43,667 bases of DNA from SIG710 sp045587665 (GTDB lineage Bacteria; Bacillota; Clostridia; Oscillospirales; CAG-272): assembly GCA_045587665.1 (NCBI GenBank), contig JAZNCT010000037.1, positions 1 through 43,667 of the forward strand. The letters run 5' to 3'. The position numbers and the translations under genes are program-made. Below, one piece after another: positions 8,475 through 15,765 of this stretch (within the stretch, counting starts at the first letter, position 1; every line of letters begins with the position of its first letter). Below the pieces are notes generated by a model. That model was not told the DNA's origin, made no database searches, and saw only the letters and a list, made by a program, of their open reading frames with translations.

Positions 8475-8564
8475 GAGAACGGCAAAGTTGGTGGGAACGG
8501 CAAAGTTGGCGGGAACGGCAAAGTCGGCGGGAACGGCAAAGTTGGCGGGAACAGCGATGATAGC
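8475..8564 (+). repeat. 18-nt tandem repeat inside the T-box leader
   Basis: Four near-identical units of GGGAACGGCAAAGTTGGC (8475-8492, 8493-8510, 8511-8528, 8529-8546) are followed by a degenerate fifth (8547-8564). They sit between stem I and the stem III/antiterminator region, where T-boxes vary in length but are not normally repetitive. Unit differences are one to three bases, which suggests recent slippage or expansion. No translated product with a ribosome site covers it. Confidence 0.9.
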
Positions 8565-8698
8565 GAAAACTGCGAAAAGTCAAACGAGTGTAGGCTGCGA
8601 CGGTAAGCCGCCGTCATATGGCAGGACACATGATAGTGTGCCCATAGAGGTCTTCGCCGCAAGGCGCAGATAAAGCAGAGTGGTAACGCGGTTTATAT

Positions 8699-8732
8699 CG
8701 CCTCTGTATCTTGACGATACAGAGGCGTTTTT
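8699..8732 (+). terminator. T-box conditional terminator
   Basis: A 12-bp stem, CGCCTCTGTATC with GATACAGAGGCG, around a 5-base loop is followed by TTTTTGTTTT. The 5' arm begins eight bases after the T-box motif, as expected for mutually exclusive antiterminator and terminator folds. Confidence 0.9.
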
Positions 8733-8802
8733 GTTTTCGTATCGCAAAAAGCAGTACGTCTCCGGAAAATCCGGTCGTAATATATCTTAAGGAGAAAAAA
8801 TC

Positions 8803-9798
8803 ATGAAAAACACAAAAAAGATTCTTTCACTCGTTATGGCGGCAATTATGATGTTCTCTTGCCTTGCGCTCTTCTCTTGCGGAGAAAAAGACGACGGCAA
8901 ATATAACATCGGTATTCTTCAGCTGGCTCCTCACCCTGCGCTCGATGCGGCTACAGAGGGCTTCAAGGCAGTTCTTGTTGAAGCATTTGGCGAAGAAAAT
9001 GTTACATTTGATTTTGTAAATGCTCAGGGCGACAACAATGTTTGCACAACATCTATCACCAACTTTGTTGAAAAGAAGGTGGATCTCATTATGGCAAACG
9101 CAACAGCCGCTCTCCAGGCTGCTTATAACGGAACAACCACTATTCCGATTCTCGGAACATCTGTTACAGATTACCCCACAGCTCTCAACCTTGACAGAGA
9201 AGCATACACAACCTCCGGCGGCGTTATCGGAAAGAATGTTTCCGGCACAAGTGACCTGGCTCCTATTGCAGAGCAGGCTGCTATGCTTCTTGAGCTTTAT
9301 CCCGACGCACAGAATGTTGGACTCTTCTACTGCTCTGCAGAGCCTAACTCTCAGTATCAGATAGACGTTATCACTCCTATCCTTGAGGATGCAGGAAAGA
9401 CCTGCACAGTTTACAAGTTCTCCGACTCCAACGATGTAGTTGCAGTTGCAGAAAAGGCTTCCTCCAGCTCTGACGTTATCTACATACCCACCGACAACAC
9501 TGCAGCTAACTGCACAGAGGCTATTCTCGGTGCTATAGGCAATACACCCGCTATTACGGGCGAAGCAGGACTTTGCTCCGGATGCGGCGTTGCGACTCTC
9601 TCTATCAGCTATGAGGATCTGGGAAGAAAGACCGGAGAAATGGCTGTTAAGATTCTTAAGGGTGAAGCTAAGGTAGAAGAAATGGCTGTTGAATTTGCTG
9701 CTTCTCCCGAAAAGATGTACAACAAGGCAAGATGCGAGGCTCTCGGCATGGACATTGCTGCTCTTGAAGCTAAGGGCTACAAGGCTATCGAGGGATAA
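8803..9798 (+). CDS. trpX: ABC transporter substrate-binding lipoprotein, TrpX type
   Basis: 331 residues. The signal peptide ends at the lipobox CLALFSCGEK, so it is a surface lipoprotein. The mature protein matches the PF04392 ABC_sub_bind family: KYNIGILQLAPHPALDAATEGF, DNNVCTTSITNFVEKKVDLIMANAT-like stretches, IPILGTSVTDY and IYIPTDNTAANC. In this family the set is encoded with a membrane subunit and an ATPase, and Firmicutes versions under Trp T-boxes are called TrpXYZ. The T-box upstream with a UGG specifier supports tryptophan as ligand, though related proteins bind other aromatic or small amino acids. AAGGAG precedes the ATG with ideal spacing. Confidence 0.85.
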   Translation: MKNTKKILSLVMAAIMMFSCLALFSCGEKDDGKYNIGILQLAPHPALDAATEGFKAVLVEAFGEENVTFDFVNAQGDNNVCTTSITNFVEKKVDLIMANATAALQAAYNGTTTIPILGTSVTDYPTALNLDREAYTTSGGVIGKNVSGTSDLAPIAEQAAMLLELYPDAQNVGLFYCSAEPNSQYQIDVITPILEDAGKTCTVYKFSDSNDVVAVAEKASSSSDVIYIPTDNTAANCTEAILGAIGNTPAITGEAGLCSGCGVATLSISYEDLGRKTGEMAVKILKGEAKVEEMAVEFAASPEKMYNKARCEALGMDIAALEAKGYKAIEG

Positions 9799-9818
9799 TA
9801 TAAAATCGAAAAGGACAT

Positions 9819-9851
9819 TAGAGCGGATGTGATTTTTTCTCGTCCGCTCTA
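9819..9851 (+). promoter_or_regulatory. Intercistronic hairpin between trpX and trpY
   Basis: TAGAGCGGA and TCCGCTCTA form a perfect 9-bp stem with a 15-base loop, between the stop of trpX and the start of trpY. There is no T-run after it. It could protect the trpX message from 3' decay or reduce read-through, giving more binding protein than permease. Confidence 0.55.
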
Positions 9852-9863
9852 TCGGAATTCATA

Positions 9864-10808
9864 ATGCTTTCATCTCTTTTAAACTGGCTCGGCGCACTCC
9901 CCGGCGCCGCTTCGCTTGGTATTATATGGGGTATAATGGCTATAGGCGTTTATATTACCTATAGAATTCTTGATATTGCCGATCTTACAGTTGACGGATC
10001 TATCTGCACAGGCGGTGCCGTTTTTGCAGTGCTCATTATGGCAGGGGTGCCCGTGCCTGTGTGCTTGTTTGTAGCTTTTGTTGCAGGTGCGCTGTCCGGT
10101 CTTATAACAGGCATATTCTGCACATTTATGGGCATACCTGCAATTCTTTCGGGTATCCTCACCCAGCTTATTTTATGGTCTATCAACCTCAAGATCATGG
10201 GTAAGGCAAATCTGGGCGTTTCGGGAAGAACCTTCCCCGTTTGGATATCCTCTCTTTTCAGCTCGTCAAGAAATCTTTTGATCCTCGGCATAATCACGGT
10301 TGTGTTTATAGCCATTCTCTATTGGTTCTTTGGAACAGAGTTTGGAACAACTCTGCGCTCAACCGGCAACAATCCCGCAATGAGCCGCGCTCAGGGAATA
10401 AACACAAATATTGCAAAGATCTTCGGTCTTGTTCTTTCAAACGGAGTTGTTGCGCTTTCCGGCGCACTGCTTGCTCAGTATCAGGGTTTTGCCGATATCA
10501 AAATGGGCCAGGGAGCCATAGTTGTGGGTCTTGCCGCTATAATCATCGGTGATGCCATTTCCACGAGAATATCCAAAAACTTCGCAGTTCGATTGGCGGG
10601 CGTGGTGCTGGGCGGAATAATCTATTATTTTGTTTACCAAACGGTTATCTTCCTCGGTCTTGATTCCGACCTGCTCAAGATGCTTTCTGCTATCGTGGTT
10701 GCTATATTCCTTGCAACTCCCTATTGGAAGAAAAAGTATTTCACAAAAAAGAAGGGTTTATCAAAGAAGTCCACTGTTAAGGAGGAGCAAGGCAATGCTG
10801 ATAATTGA
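9864..10808 (+). CDS. trpY: ABC transporter permease, TrpY type
   Basis: 314 residues, strongly hydrophobic with about eight to nine membrane segments. It belongs to the BPD_transp_2 (branched-chain amino acid/ribose) permease superfamily. The sequence contains YITYRILDIADLTVDGS, TTLRSTGNNPAMSRAQGIN and SGALLAQYQGFADIKMGQG, typical of the permease paired with PF04392 binding proteins. It should form the translocation channel of the importer. The ribosome site is poor (GGA nine bases before the ATG), and a hairpin precedes it, so expression is probably lower than that of the binding protein. The basic C-terminal tail (KKKYFTKKKGLSKK) is cytosolic. Its last 14 bases overlap the ATPase gene. Confidence 0.85.
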   Translation: MLSSLLNWLGALPGAASLGIIWGIMAIGVYITYRILDIADLTVDGSICTGGAVFAVLIMAGVPVPVCLFVAFVAGALSGLITGIFCTFMGIPAILSGILTQLILWSINLKIMGKANLGVSGRTFPVWISSLFSSSRNLLILGIITVVFIAILYWFFGTEFGTTLRSTGNNPAMSRAQGINTNIAKIFGLVLSNGVVALSGALLAQYQGFADIKMGQGAIVVGLAAIIIGDAISTRISKNFAVRLAGVVLGGIIYYFVYQTVIFLGLDSDLLKMLSAIVVAIFLATPYWKKKYFTKKKGLSKKSTVKEEQGNADN

Positions 10809-11592
10809 TAAGATAACAAAAATTTTCAATCCGGACACAGTCAATGAAAAAATAGCTCTCTCCGACCTTTCTCTGCATATGAAGCCCGGTGATTTCGTTA
10901 CCGTTATCGGCGGAAACGGCGCAGGAAAATCCACACTTATGAACGCTCTTACAGGTGTTTTTGAGCTGGATGCCGGAACTATCACCCTTGACGGTGAAAA
11001 CATCACACATCTGCCCGAGCACAAAAGAGCCAAATATTTTGGAAGAGTTTTTCAGGACCCTATGCTTGGGACAGCACCCGATATGGAAATTCAGGAAAAC
11101 CTTTCTCTTGCCTATAGAAGAGGCAAAAAGCACGGTCTTGCCTGGAGCATAACCTCAAAAGAGAAAGCTGTCTACCGCGAACAGCTTGCCCGTCTGGGAC
11201 TGGGCCTTGAAAACCGAATGAGCGTTAAAGCCGGTCTGCTTTCCGGTGGACAGAGACAGGCACTGACGCTCCTTATGTCAACTCTGGTAAAGCCAAAGAT
11301 GCTCCTGCTTGACGAGCACACTGCGGCACTTGACCCAAAAACAGCCGAAAAGGTTTTGACTCTCACCGATGAGATAGTCTCAGAAAGTCAGCTTACGACC
11401 CTCATGGTAACTCACAATATGCAGAATGCTATCGACTACGGTAACAGGCTGATAATGATGTGGGATGGCAAAATAATTCTTGACATAAGCGGTGAAGAAA
11501 AGAAAAATCTCACCGTTGAATCTCTGCTGGAGGCCTTTTCAAAGGCAAGCGGCAGTGCTTTTGCGAGCGACAGAGCTTTGCTTTCTAAATAA
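10795..11592 (+). CDS. trpZ: ABC transporter ATP-binding protein, TrpZ type
   Basis: 265 residues. It has Walker A GGNGAGKST, the signature LLSGGQRQALTLLM, Walker B MLLLDEHTAALD and the switch His in VTHNMQNA. It energises the TrpXY importer on the cytosolic face. The ATG at 10795 is chosen because AAGGAGGAG lies just upstream. A longer frame reaching back to 10630 would run through the permease gene and is not credible. It overlaps trpY by 14 bases, so the pair is probably translationally coupled. An intrinsic terminator follows at 11604. Confidence 0.9.
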   Translation: MLIIDKITKIFNPDTVNEKIALSDLSLHMKPGDFVTVIGGNGAGKSTLMNALTGVFELDAGTITLDGENITHLPEHKRAKYFGRVFQDPMLGTAPDMEIQENLSLAYRRGKKHGLAWSITSKEKAVYREQLARLGLGLENRMSVKAGLLSGGQRQALTLLMSTLVKPKMLLLDEHTAALDPKTAEKVLTLTDEIVSESQLTTLMVTHNMQNAIDYGNRLIMMWDGKIILDISGEEKKNLTVESLLEAFSKASGSAFASDRALLSK

Positions 11593-11603
11593 AAACTAAA
11601 AAT

Positions 11604-11655
11604 AAACGGGCTGATCCAATGCTTTGTATAAAGCGATTGGCTCAGCCCGTTTTAA
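11604..11655 (+). terminator. Intrinsic terminator of the trpXYZ unit
   Basis: AAACGGGCTGA pairs with TCAGCCCGTTT around an internal, partly paired loop (TCCAATGCTTTGTATAAAGCGATTGGC). A short T-run follows. Confidence 0.8.
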
Positions 11656-11670
11656 ATTAAGGAGTTACAT

Positions 11671-11901
11671 ATGTCAAAATTTTTCAGAATATGCGGAGTC
11701 ATATTTTTTCTTGGAGCCGTTTGCGGCTTTTGCCTTATCTTCTCCGCCGCAGCAAGCGACAGTCTGCTGAGCATATTTGCAGGATCTGCCATAGGATTCG
11801 GCTCTGTTTCGGCAGGTCTGCTATTTATATACACCGCAGAACTGCTGGAACGCATTGCCGCTCTTGAAAAGAAGATAGAAAAGCTCAGTGGACCTTCCTG
11901 A
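11671..11901 (+). CDS. Small two-helix membrane protein of unknown function
   Basis: 76 residues. Two hydrophobic stretches (about 8-27 and 35-54) are separated by a short loop. A charged, helical C-terminal tail (ERIAALEKKIEKLSG) looks like a short coiled coil facing the cytosol. A good ribosome site (AAGGAG, seven bases from the ATG) supports translation. It lies right after the trpXYZ terminator with no obvious promoter of its own, so it may depend on read-through. Its 3' end overlaps by 17 bases the end of a decayed gene on the other strand. No family recognised. Confidence 0.65.
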   Translation: MSKFFRICGVIFFLGAVCGFCLIFSAAASDSLLSIFAGSAIGFGSVSAGLLFIYTAELLERIAALEKKIEKLSGPS

Positions 11902-12165
11902 GGCGGTAAATTATACTGTCCATATCGCTGCGGAGAACAAAATCAATCCCAAGGCGCATAAGTGCCCCTCCCGTTCTTGTTTTCTCAATGGGAGTGTTGT
12001 TTTGGGCGTCACCGCCAACCGAAAAATCCTACGTTTCTATTCCGTCGATCTCCTCAAAAGAGTATTTTGCATCCTTATCAAGACCGTCAAGGATAAGTGC
12101 CTCAACCCCAATATCCTGAGCAATGTTCAAACTCTTCTTTCTTCGCCAAAAAGGATACACCTCTT
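11885..12165 (-). pseudogene. Decayed gene, unknown family (C-terminal remnant)
   Basis: On the minus strand one frame reads NIAQDIGVEALILDGLDKD and AKYSFEEIDGIET. It then meets a TAG at about 12030, continues as DFSVGGDAQNNTPIEKTRTG and ALMRLGIDFVLRSDMDSIIY, and ends RLRKVH at a TGA (11885-11887). Upstream, VSFLAKKEEFEHC reads in a different frame. The composition is clearly protein-like, but there is one in-frame stop and one frameshift, and no start. It lies just downstream of the solute-binding protein gene in the same direction. I do not recognise the family. Confidence 0.55.
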
Positions 12166-12180
12166 AGTATCCCCTCTGTT

Positions 12181-13581
12181 TTATTTGCCAAAATTGTTTG
12201 TTATTATAGAAACTGCCGCTATTGCCGCAGTGCTTCTGTCAAGGGCCCGAAGCTCAAATACCTTTTCACTGCTTCGCTCTTTTACAAAGTCGCGCATCAT
12301 TCCTCTGAGATCTCCATAATCAAAAAATGTCAGAAGATCACAGGAAACCGAATCTTTAATAATATCATACATAGTATCCGAAGCACATTTTTCTTTAAGT
12401 GCAAGGCTTATTCCCTCTGAATGACCGAAGATCAGATTCATCACCGGAACTGCGTTTTCGTTATCGCCTCCGGAAGGAAGTGCCGCAAAGGATACTTTTT
12501 TTACATCCACAAACGAGGTATACCCCTCTCTGCCCGGAACCATTTTCGGCATAGGCAGAAGCGCATAGGGCGAATCCCCTCCCGCTATAGCTTCAAAACT
12601 GCCGATATTTGACACTGTAAACAAGGGAGAAGATTCGGCAAAACTTATATTATCTTCCTCATTGTCTTCCGAAGCCACTATTCCGAAAAGAGACATCACC
12701 GAGCTGAAAACATTTTTGTTTTCTCCGCCAAAATCCGCCGCGCACAGCTCATCGGTCACCGAATTGCGAACAAAAAAACGACCGCCACCGCTAATGAACA
12801 GAGCCATAGCATCATCAGCCTCTGCCTTTATAAAGGACGAAGGCGAAAGGATCTTGTCTGACATATCAAGTTCTGCCAGCACCGCAGAATATTCCAGCAT
12901 AATTTCGTGTGTAAGATCCCCTGCCGCGGCAAGCTCAAATATATCTTCTTCCCCCTCTATTCTGGATAAAAGCTCGCGGTTGACCGCAATAGCACTTGCG
13001 CTGCGAACAAGGGATGGTGTTGCATCTCCCGCGGCAAAAAACATTCTTCCGCCCACCGAAAGCTCAGACATGATTTTGACGTTATAGCCCGCACGGTTTT
13101 TATCAAATGCGGCAAGAGCCTCAAGATCGGCAAGCGCCCCCTTTACGACGAGAGATGACGCCGAAGGCGCACTTATGAGAAGCATATCATATTCTGCATC
13201 CTGCGAAAAAGCATCTACCAGAGCCTGATCTAAAATATCATCACGGCTTTCTTCAACAATGCTTATACCATATTGCTGCTCTAAAAGCGCATTGCGTTCA
13301 TATACAGTCTTGCTCATAATATCCGTTTCCTCGGCAGAGGAAAAGAAGGAATCCACAGCAGAGCCATCTCTTAAAATCTTAAATTCGCTTGGCATCACAA
13401 CCTCGTCGCTATAAAGCGGGTTTGTGTCTACCGAGGGGATCACATCAAGAGTTGAAAATGAAAACTCACTTTCACTGCCGCCGAAAGCCGCCTCACTGCC
13501 GCTGCAGCCGGAAAGAATACAGCAGGCGACAATCAGGAGAAAGGTGCTTAAAATAATAAAACATCTTCTTAAAAAGATCAT
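12181..13581 (-). CDS. Extracellular solute-binding lipoprotein (orphan, divergent)
   Basis: 466 residues. Signal peptide with lipobox ILSGCSGSE. The mature protein follows the plan of the other two orphan binding lipoproteins here: VYERNALLEQQYGISIVEES, YDMLLISAPSASSLVVKGAL, IAVNRELLSRIEG, YALLPMPKMVPGREGYTSF. It is more divergent and shorter. Such proteins deliver a ligand, often a sugar, to an ABC permease; none is encoded nearby. The start is set at the ATG at 13581, where AGGAGG is ten bases upstream; a TTG two codons earlier is too close to it. Decayed genes flank it on both sides, so the locus has been eroding around it. Confidence 0.75.
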   Translation of the reverse strand: MIFLRRCFIILSTFLLIVACCILSGCSGSEAAFGGSESEFSFSTLDVIPSVDTNPLYSDEVVMPSEFKILRDGSAVDSFFSSAEETDIMSKTVYERNALLEQQYGISIVEESRDDILDQALVDAFSQDAEYDMLLISAPSASSLVVKGALADLEALAAFDKNRAGYNVKIMSELSVGGRMFFAAGDATPSLVRSASAIAVNRELLSRIEGEEDIFELAAAGDLTHEIMLEYSAVLAELDMSDKILSPSSFIKAEADDAMALFISGGGRFFVRNSVTDELCAADFGGENKNVFSSVMSLFGIVASEDNEEDNISFAESSPLFTVSNIGSFEAIAGGDSPYALLPMPKMVPGREGYTSFVDVKKVSFAALPSGGDNENAVPVMNLIFGHSEGISLALKEKCASDTMYDIIKDSVSCDLLTFFDYGDLRGMMRDFVKERSSEKVFELRALDRSTAAIAAVSIITNNFGK

Positions 13582-13596
13582 AGGCAATATGCCTCC

Positions 13597-13695
13597 TTAT
13601 TTATAAACTCTTGTAACTCTGCCGGATATCAGGCAAAGACATTCATAATCTATCGTTCCGGCGCGCTCTGCCAAACTTTGTGCAAATGCTTCGCC
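13597..13695 (-). pseudogene. Alanine racemase 3' remnant
   Basis: The minus strand encodes GEAFAQSLAERAGTIDYECL followed by CLISGRVTRVYK and a stop. This matches the very end of PLP-dependent alanine racemases (AEKLGTINYEILCRISKRVPRVY-like). Only about 32 residues remain. Upstream sequence (to about 13870) does not show the PLP lysine motif or the barrel, so the gene is gone except for its tail. Confidence 0.7.
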
Positions 13696-13872
13696 AGGCA
13701 ACCACCGCTTCCATTTTGTATTCTTCCCTTCAAAAGTCTGTAGTTGTGACGTAGAACACCAACATCTATCTATGCCCATGTCTTATGTCTTCTGTATAGG
13801 GGAAGGCTTGAATAAAGCTATAGTCCTTATTCTTCATATCATAATCTCTAAATCAAATATATTTATAGGACA

Positions 13873-14193
13873 TCAGATCAGCTTGGATGCAACATCAAAC
13901 AGGAGCACTGCTGCAGTGGCGGATGAAGCAACCGCAATGAGGCTTTTTTCAAAATAAGCCATTACAAGGGCCACAGCAAACCCAAAAGCCGCTGCCGGAA
14001 TACTGCCCACAGAATAAAAGACAGCGGGAACAGTCATAACTCCAAGTACCGCATAGGGCACATAATATAAAAACGATCTGATAAAACGGTTTTCAAACTT
14101 TTTTCTCACCAGCACAAGAGGCAGCATTCGAACAAGGTATGTAACAGATGCCATAACTATAAGATATGGCAAAAATTGTGTAAATTCAATCAT
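13873..14193 (-). CDS. azlD: AzlD-like branched-chain amino acid exporter subunit
   Basis: 106 residues, four hydrophobic segments, matching AzlD (PF05437). The family feature YLVRMLPLVLVRKKF is near the N-terminus, followed by FLYYVPYAVLGVMTVPAVFY. AzlC and AzlD together form an exporter for branched-chain amino acids and analogues in the membrane. Its ATG lies inside the last codons of azlC (8-base overlap), with a GAGGTAGAGGTG ribosome region, so the two are co-translated. Length and composition are normal for the family. Confidence 0.85.
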   Translation of the reverse strand: MIEFTQFLPYLIVMASVTYLVRMLPLVLVRKKFENRFIRSFLYYVPYAVLGVMTVPAVFYSVGSIPAAAFGFAVALVMAYFEKSLIAVASSATAAVLLFDVASKLI

Positions 14194-14923
14194 TCACCTC
14201 TACCTCCTCCTGTTTTTTTCGCTCTTCTTCAATGGGCGCCGCAAGCGCAAAGAGCAAGCTTACTGATGCCGCCGAAACTATTATAACAAAGCCTGCCGAA
14301 ACGCTTCTGAGCACGGGAATATATTTGAATGCACAGCCAAGAGCTGCCGATGCAAGAACGCAAATGGCGGTTGATTTTTTCTTTTTAGCCTCGGGAACGA
14401 TTATTGCAATAAACATTCCGTATATGGCAATTCCAAGAGCCGATATCACCGCTTCCGGCAGAATGTTTCCCGCAATTGCGCCAAGAAGCGTGCCGCCGCT
14501 CCAGCCTATATATGGCATAAGAATAAGACCGTAAAAATATTTCTTTCCAAGTGGAGTGGGCTTTGAAACAGAAACAGCAAATATCTCATCTGTGTTGCCA
14601 AAGGCTATGAGAAAGCGATGTCTCAGCTTAATGCCGTCTCCCAGCTTTTGAGAAAGAGAAACAGACATAAGAGAATATCTGAGATTTATCACAAGCTGAG
14701 AGGCAGCAAGCTCGATAAACGAGCCTCCTGTGCATATTATCGGAACTGCGGCAAGCTGACCCGCCGAGGTCAGATTTGTCATTGAGATAAGCAGCGCCTC
14801 TATTATCGAAAGTCCTGCGCCAACAGCAAACAGCCCAAACGCAAAGGAAACAGAAAGATATCCGAGAAAAATTGGCAGGCCGTCTCTCAAACCCATTCTG
14901 AAGCTATTGTTTTCAAGTATCAT
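14186..14923 (-). CDS. azlC: AzlC-like branched-chain amino acid exporter subunit
   Basis: 245 residues with about seven to eight membrane segments and a charged cytosolic C-terminus (IEEERKKQEEVEVND). It matches AzlC (PF03591): GLRDGLPIFLGYLSVSFAFG near the start, TNLTSAGQLAAVPI, and HRFLIAFGNTDEIFAVSV. It forms the larger subunit of the AzlCD exporter. RBS AGAGGA precedes the ATG. There is a 20-base gap to the truncated HAD gene upstream, so transcription may come from the promoter that once served that gene. Confidence 0.85.
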   Translation of the reverse strand: MILENNSFRMGLRDGLPIFLGYLSVSFAFGLFAVGAGLSIIEALLISMTNLTSAGQLAAVPIICTGGSFIELAASQLVINLRYSLMSVSLSQKLGDGIKLRHRFLIAFGNTDEIFAVSVSKPTPLGKKYFYGLILMPYIGWSGGTLLGAIAGNILPEAVISALGIAIYGMFIAIIVPEAKKKKSTAICVLASAALGCAFKYIPVLRSVSAGFVIIVSAASVSLLFALAAPIEEERKKQEEVEVND

Positions 14924-14943
14924 TTAGTCCTCTTAATCCTTTT

Positions 14944-15138
14944 TTAAACCAATTCGTTAAAATATAAAAAATATTTATCAATTACGGCATCCCCAAGGGG
15001 AGTTATGATCTTAATGAGACCCGGCGGATACAGAACTCCGCTTTCCTCAACAATACTGCTTATTGTGTTTGACCAATGACCCATAGAATCTGCAACGGTG
15101 CCATCAAGGTCAAAAATGTGATTCGAAAATTTTTTCAT
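14944..15138 (-). pseudogene. Truncated HAD-family phosphatase
   Basis: A 64-residue frame with a good ribosome site (GGAGGAAAA before the ATG at 15138). It starts like an HAD hydrolase with motif I, HIFDLDGTVADSM, followed by the start of the cap domain (HWSNTISSIVEESGVLYPPG). It stops after FLYFNELV. Family members are about 210-230 residues, and motifs II, III and IV are absent, so the product cannot be a working phosphatase. The rest was deleted when azlC came to lie next to it. Confidence 0.7.
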
Positions 15139-15201
15139 TTTTCCTCCGAAATTTGTCGAAAACCGCATGGACAGCATATACTCTACCGAGGAGGTGTTTT
15201 T

Positions 15202-15765
15202 ATGAATTATAACGCATGCTGTGCCGCAAAGGACTATCTTCGTCAGATCCACTGCACAACAGAAGATCTTATATACGAAACAGAAAAACTACAAAGAAAC
15301 GAAAGCATCGGAGAAAGCTTTGTAGCATATGTAAAGGCCTGCCACAGAGCCGCCATATCCCTATCAGAAGATCTTTTGGTCTATTCGGGCTTCACGCCGG
15401 CAAGGGATATCGCAAGAGAAGTGATACGTGATCACAGATCCCGCATAAAGGCTATAAACGCACGGTCACTGCGCCCATACAAAAACGATACAGACCCGGA
15501 TGTATTAAATGAATATCTGGAGCAACACTTTATTATAAAGCAGAGAATGCTTGATGAGATGCGCTCTGCAGAAATATCCGAAAGGATAAACTGCGATTAT
15601 ATAAGACATATACTCCCGATAGAAGAAGGGTGTCTCAGAGAAGCAGAAAATGCGCTCCGCCTTGGTCTTTCCCGAAATCTTTCTCAGATCGCAAAGGATA
15701 TCATAGCAAATTCAAAGCCCCTCGTTGGCACTATGCACAAGCTTTCGGGCATGATATGCAGATGA
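15202..15765 (+). CDS. DUF305/ferritin-like helical protein with internal duplication
   Basis: 187 residues, all helical, no signal peptide. ATG at 15202 follows a strong GAGGAGG. Two similar halves are visible. The first is FVAYVKACHRAAISLSEDLL then PARDIAREVIRDHRSRIKAI; the second is CDYIRHILPIEEGCLREAEN then NLSQIAKDIIANSKPLVGTM. Each half has the helix-turn-helix rhythm of DUF305 domains, which in other bacteria bind metals through His/Met. Here the second half has lost most His/Met residues, so metal binding is doubtful. Its stop abuts the stop of the pyridoxamine kinase gene with no spacer. Function unknown. Confidence 0.6.
   Translation: MNYNACCAAKDYLRQIHCTTEDLIYETEKLQRNESIGESFVAYVKACHRAAISLSEDLLVYSGFTPARDIAREVIRDHRSRIKAINARSLRPYKNDTDPDVLNEYLEQHFIIKQRMLDEMRSAEISERINCDYIRHILPIEEGCLREAENALRLGLSRNLSQIAKDIIANSKPLVGTMHKLSGMICR

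Larger units (their letters stand above)
8330..8732 (+). promoter_or_regulatory. T-box leader (tRNA-sensing), probable Trp specifier
   Basis: This is a T-box riboregulator ahead of the trpX-like gene. Landmarks in order: GGAGTAAG (loop-E like) and AAGAGAGC (AG bulge) in the 5' side of stem I; the apical region with AGGTGCGAGACAGC; CGGGAGCTGCGCACCGAAAT on the 3' side; and a candidate specifier codon TGG at 8455-8457 (Trp). The T-box sequence AGAGTGGTAACGCGG is at 8677-8691, overlapping the antiterminator, followed by the terminator at 8699-8732. Uncharged tRNA(Trp) would be expected to prevent termination and raise transporter expression. The base after TGG in the T-box bulge is U, which pairs best with discriminator A. 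Bacterial tRNA(Trp) often has G, so the Trp assignment leans on the specifier and the downstream genes. The leader is lengthened by an 18-nt tandem repeat. Confidence 0.85.

Noticed and set aside
8475..8581. CRISPR-like array
   Set aside because: The units are contiguous with no spacers and no cas genes are present. It is a simple tandem repeat.
8318..8662. A minus-strand open frame with repeated PPTLPF units
   Set aside because: It is the reverse reading of the 18-nt tandem repeat in the T-box leader. There is no ribosome site or promoter on that strand, and the T-box explains the sequence.
11888..12319. A 143-codon plus-strand frame after the small membrane protein
   Set aside because: It is antisense to the decayed gene and to the end of the solute-binding gene; composition is not protein-like and no ribosome site is seen.
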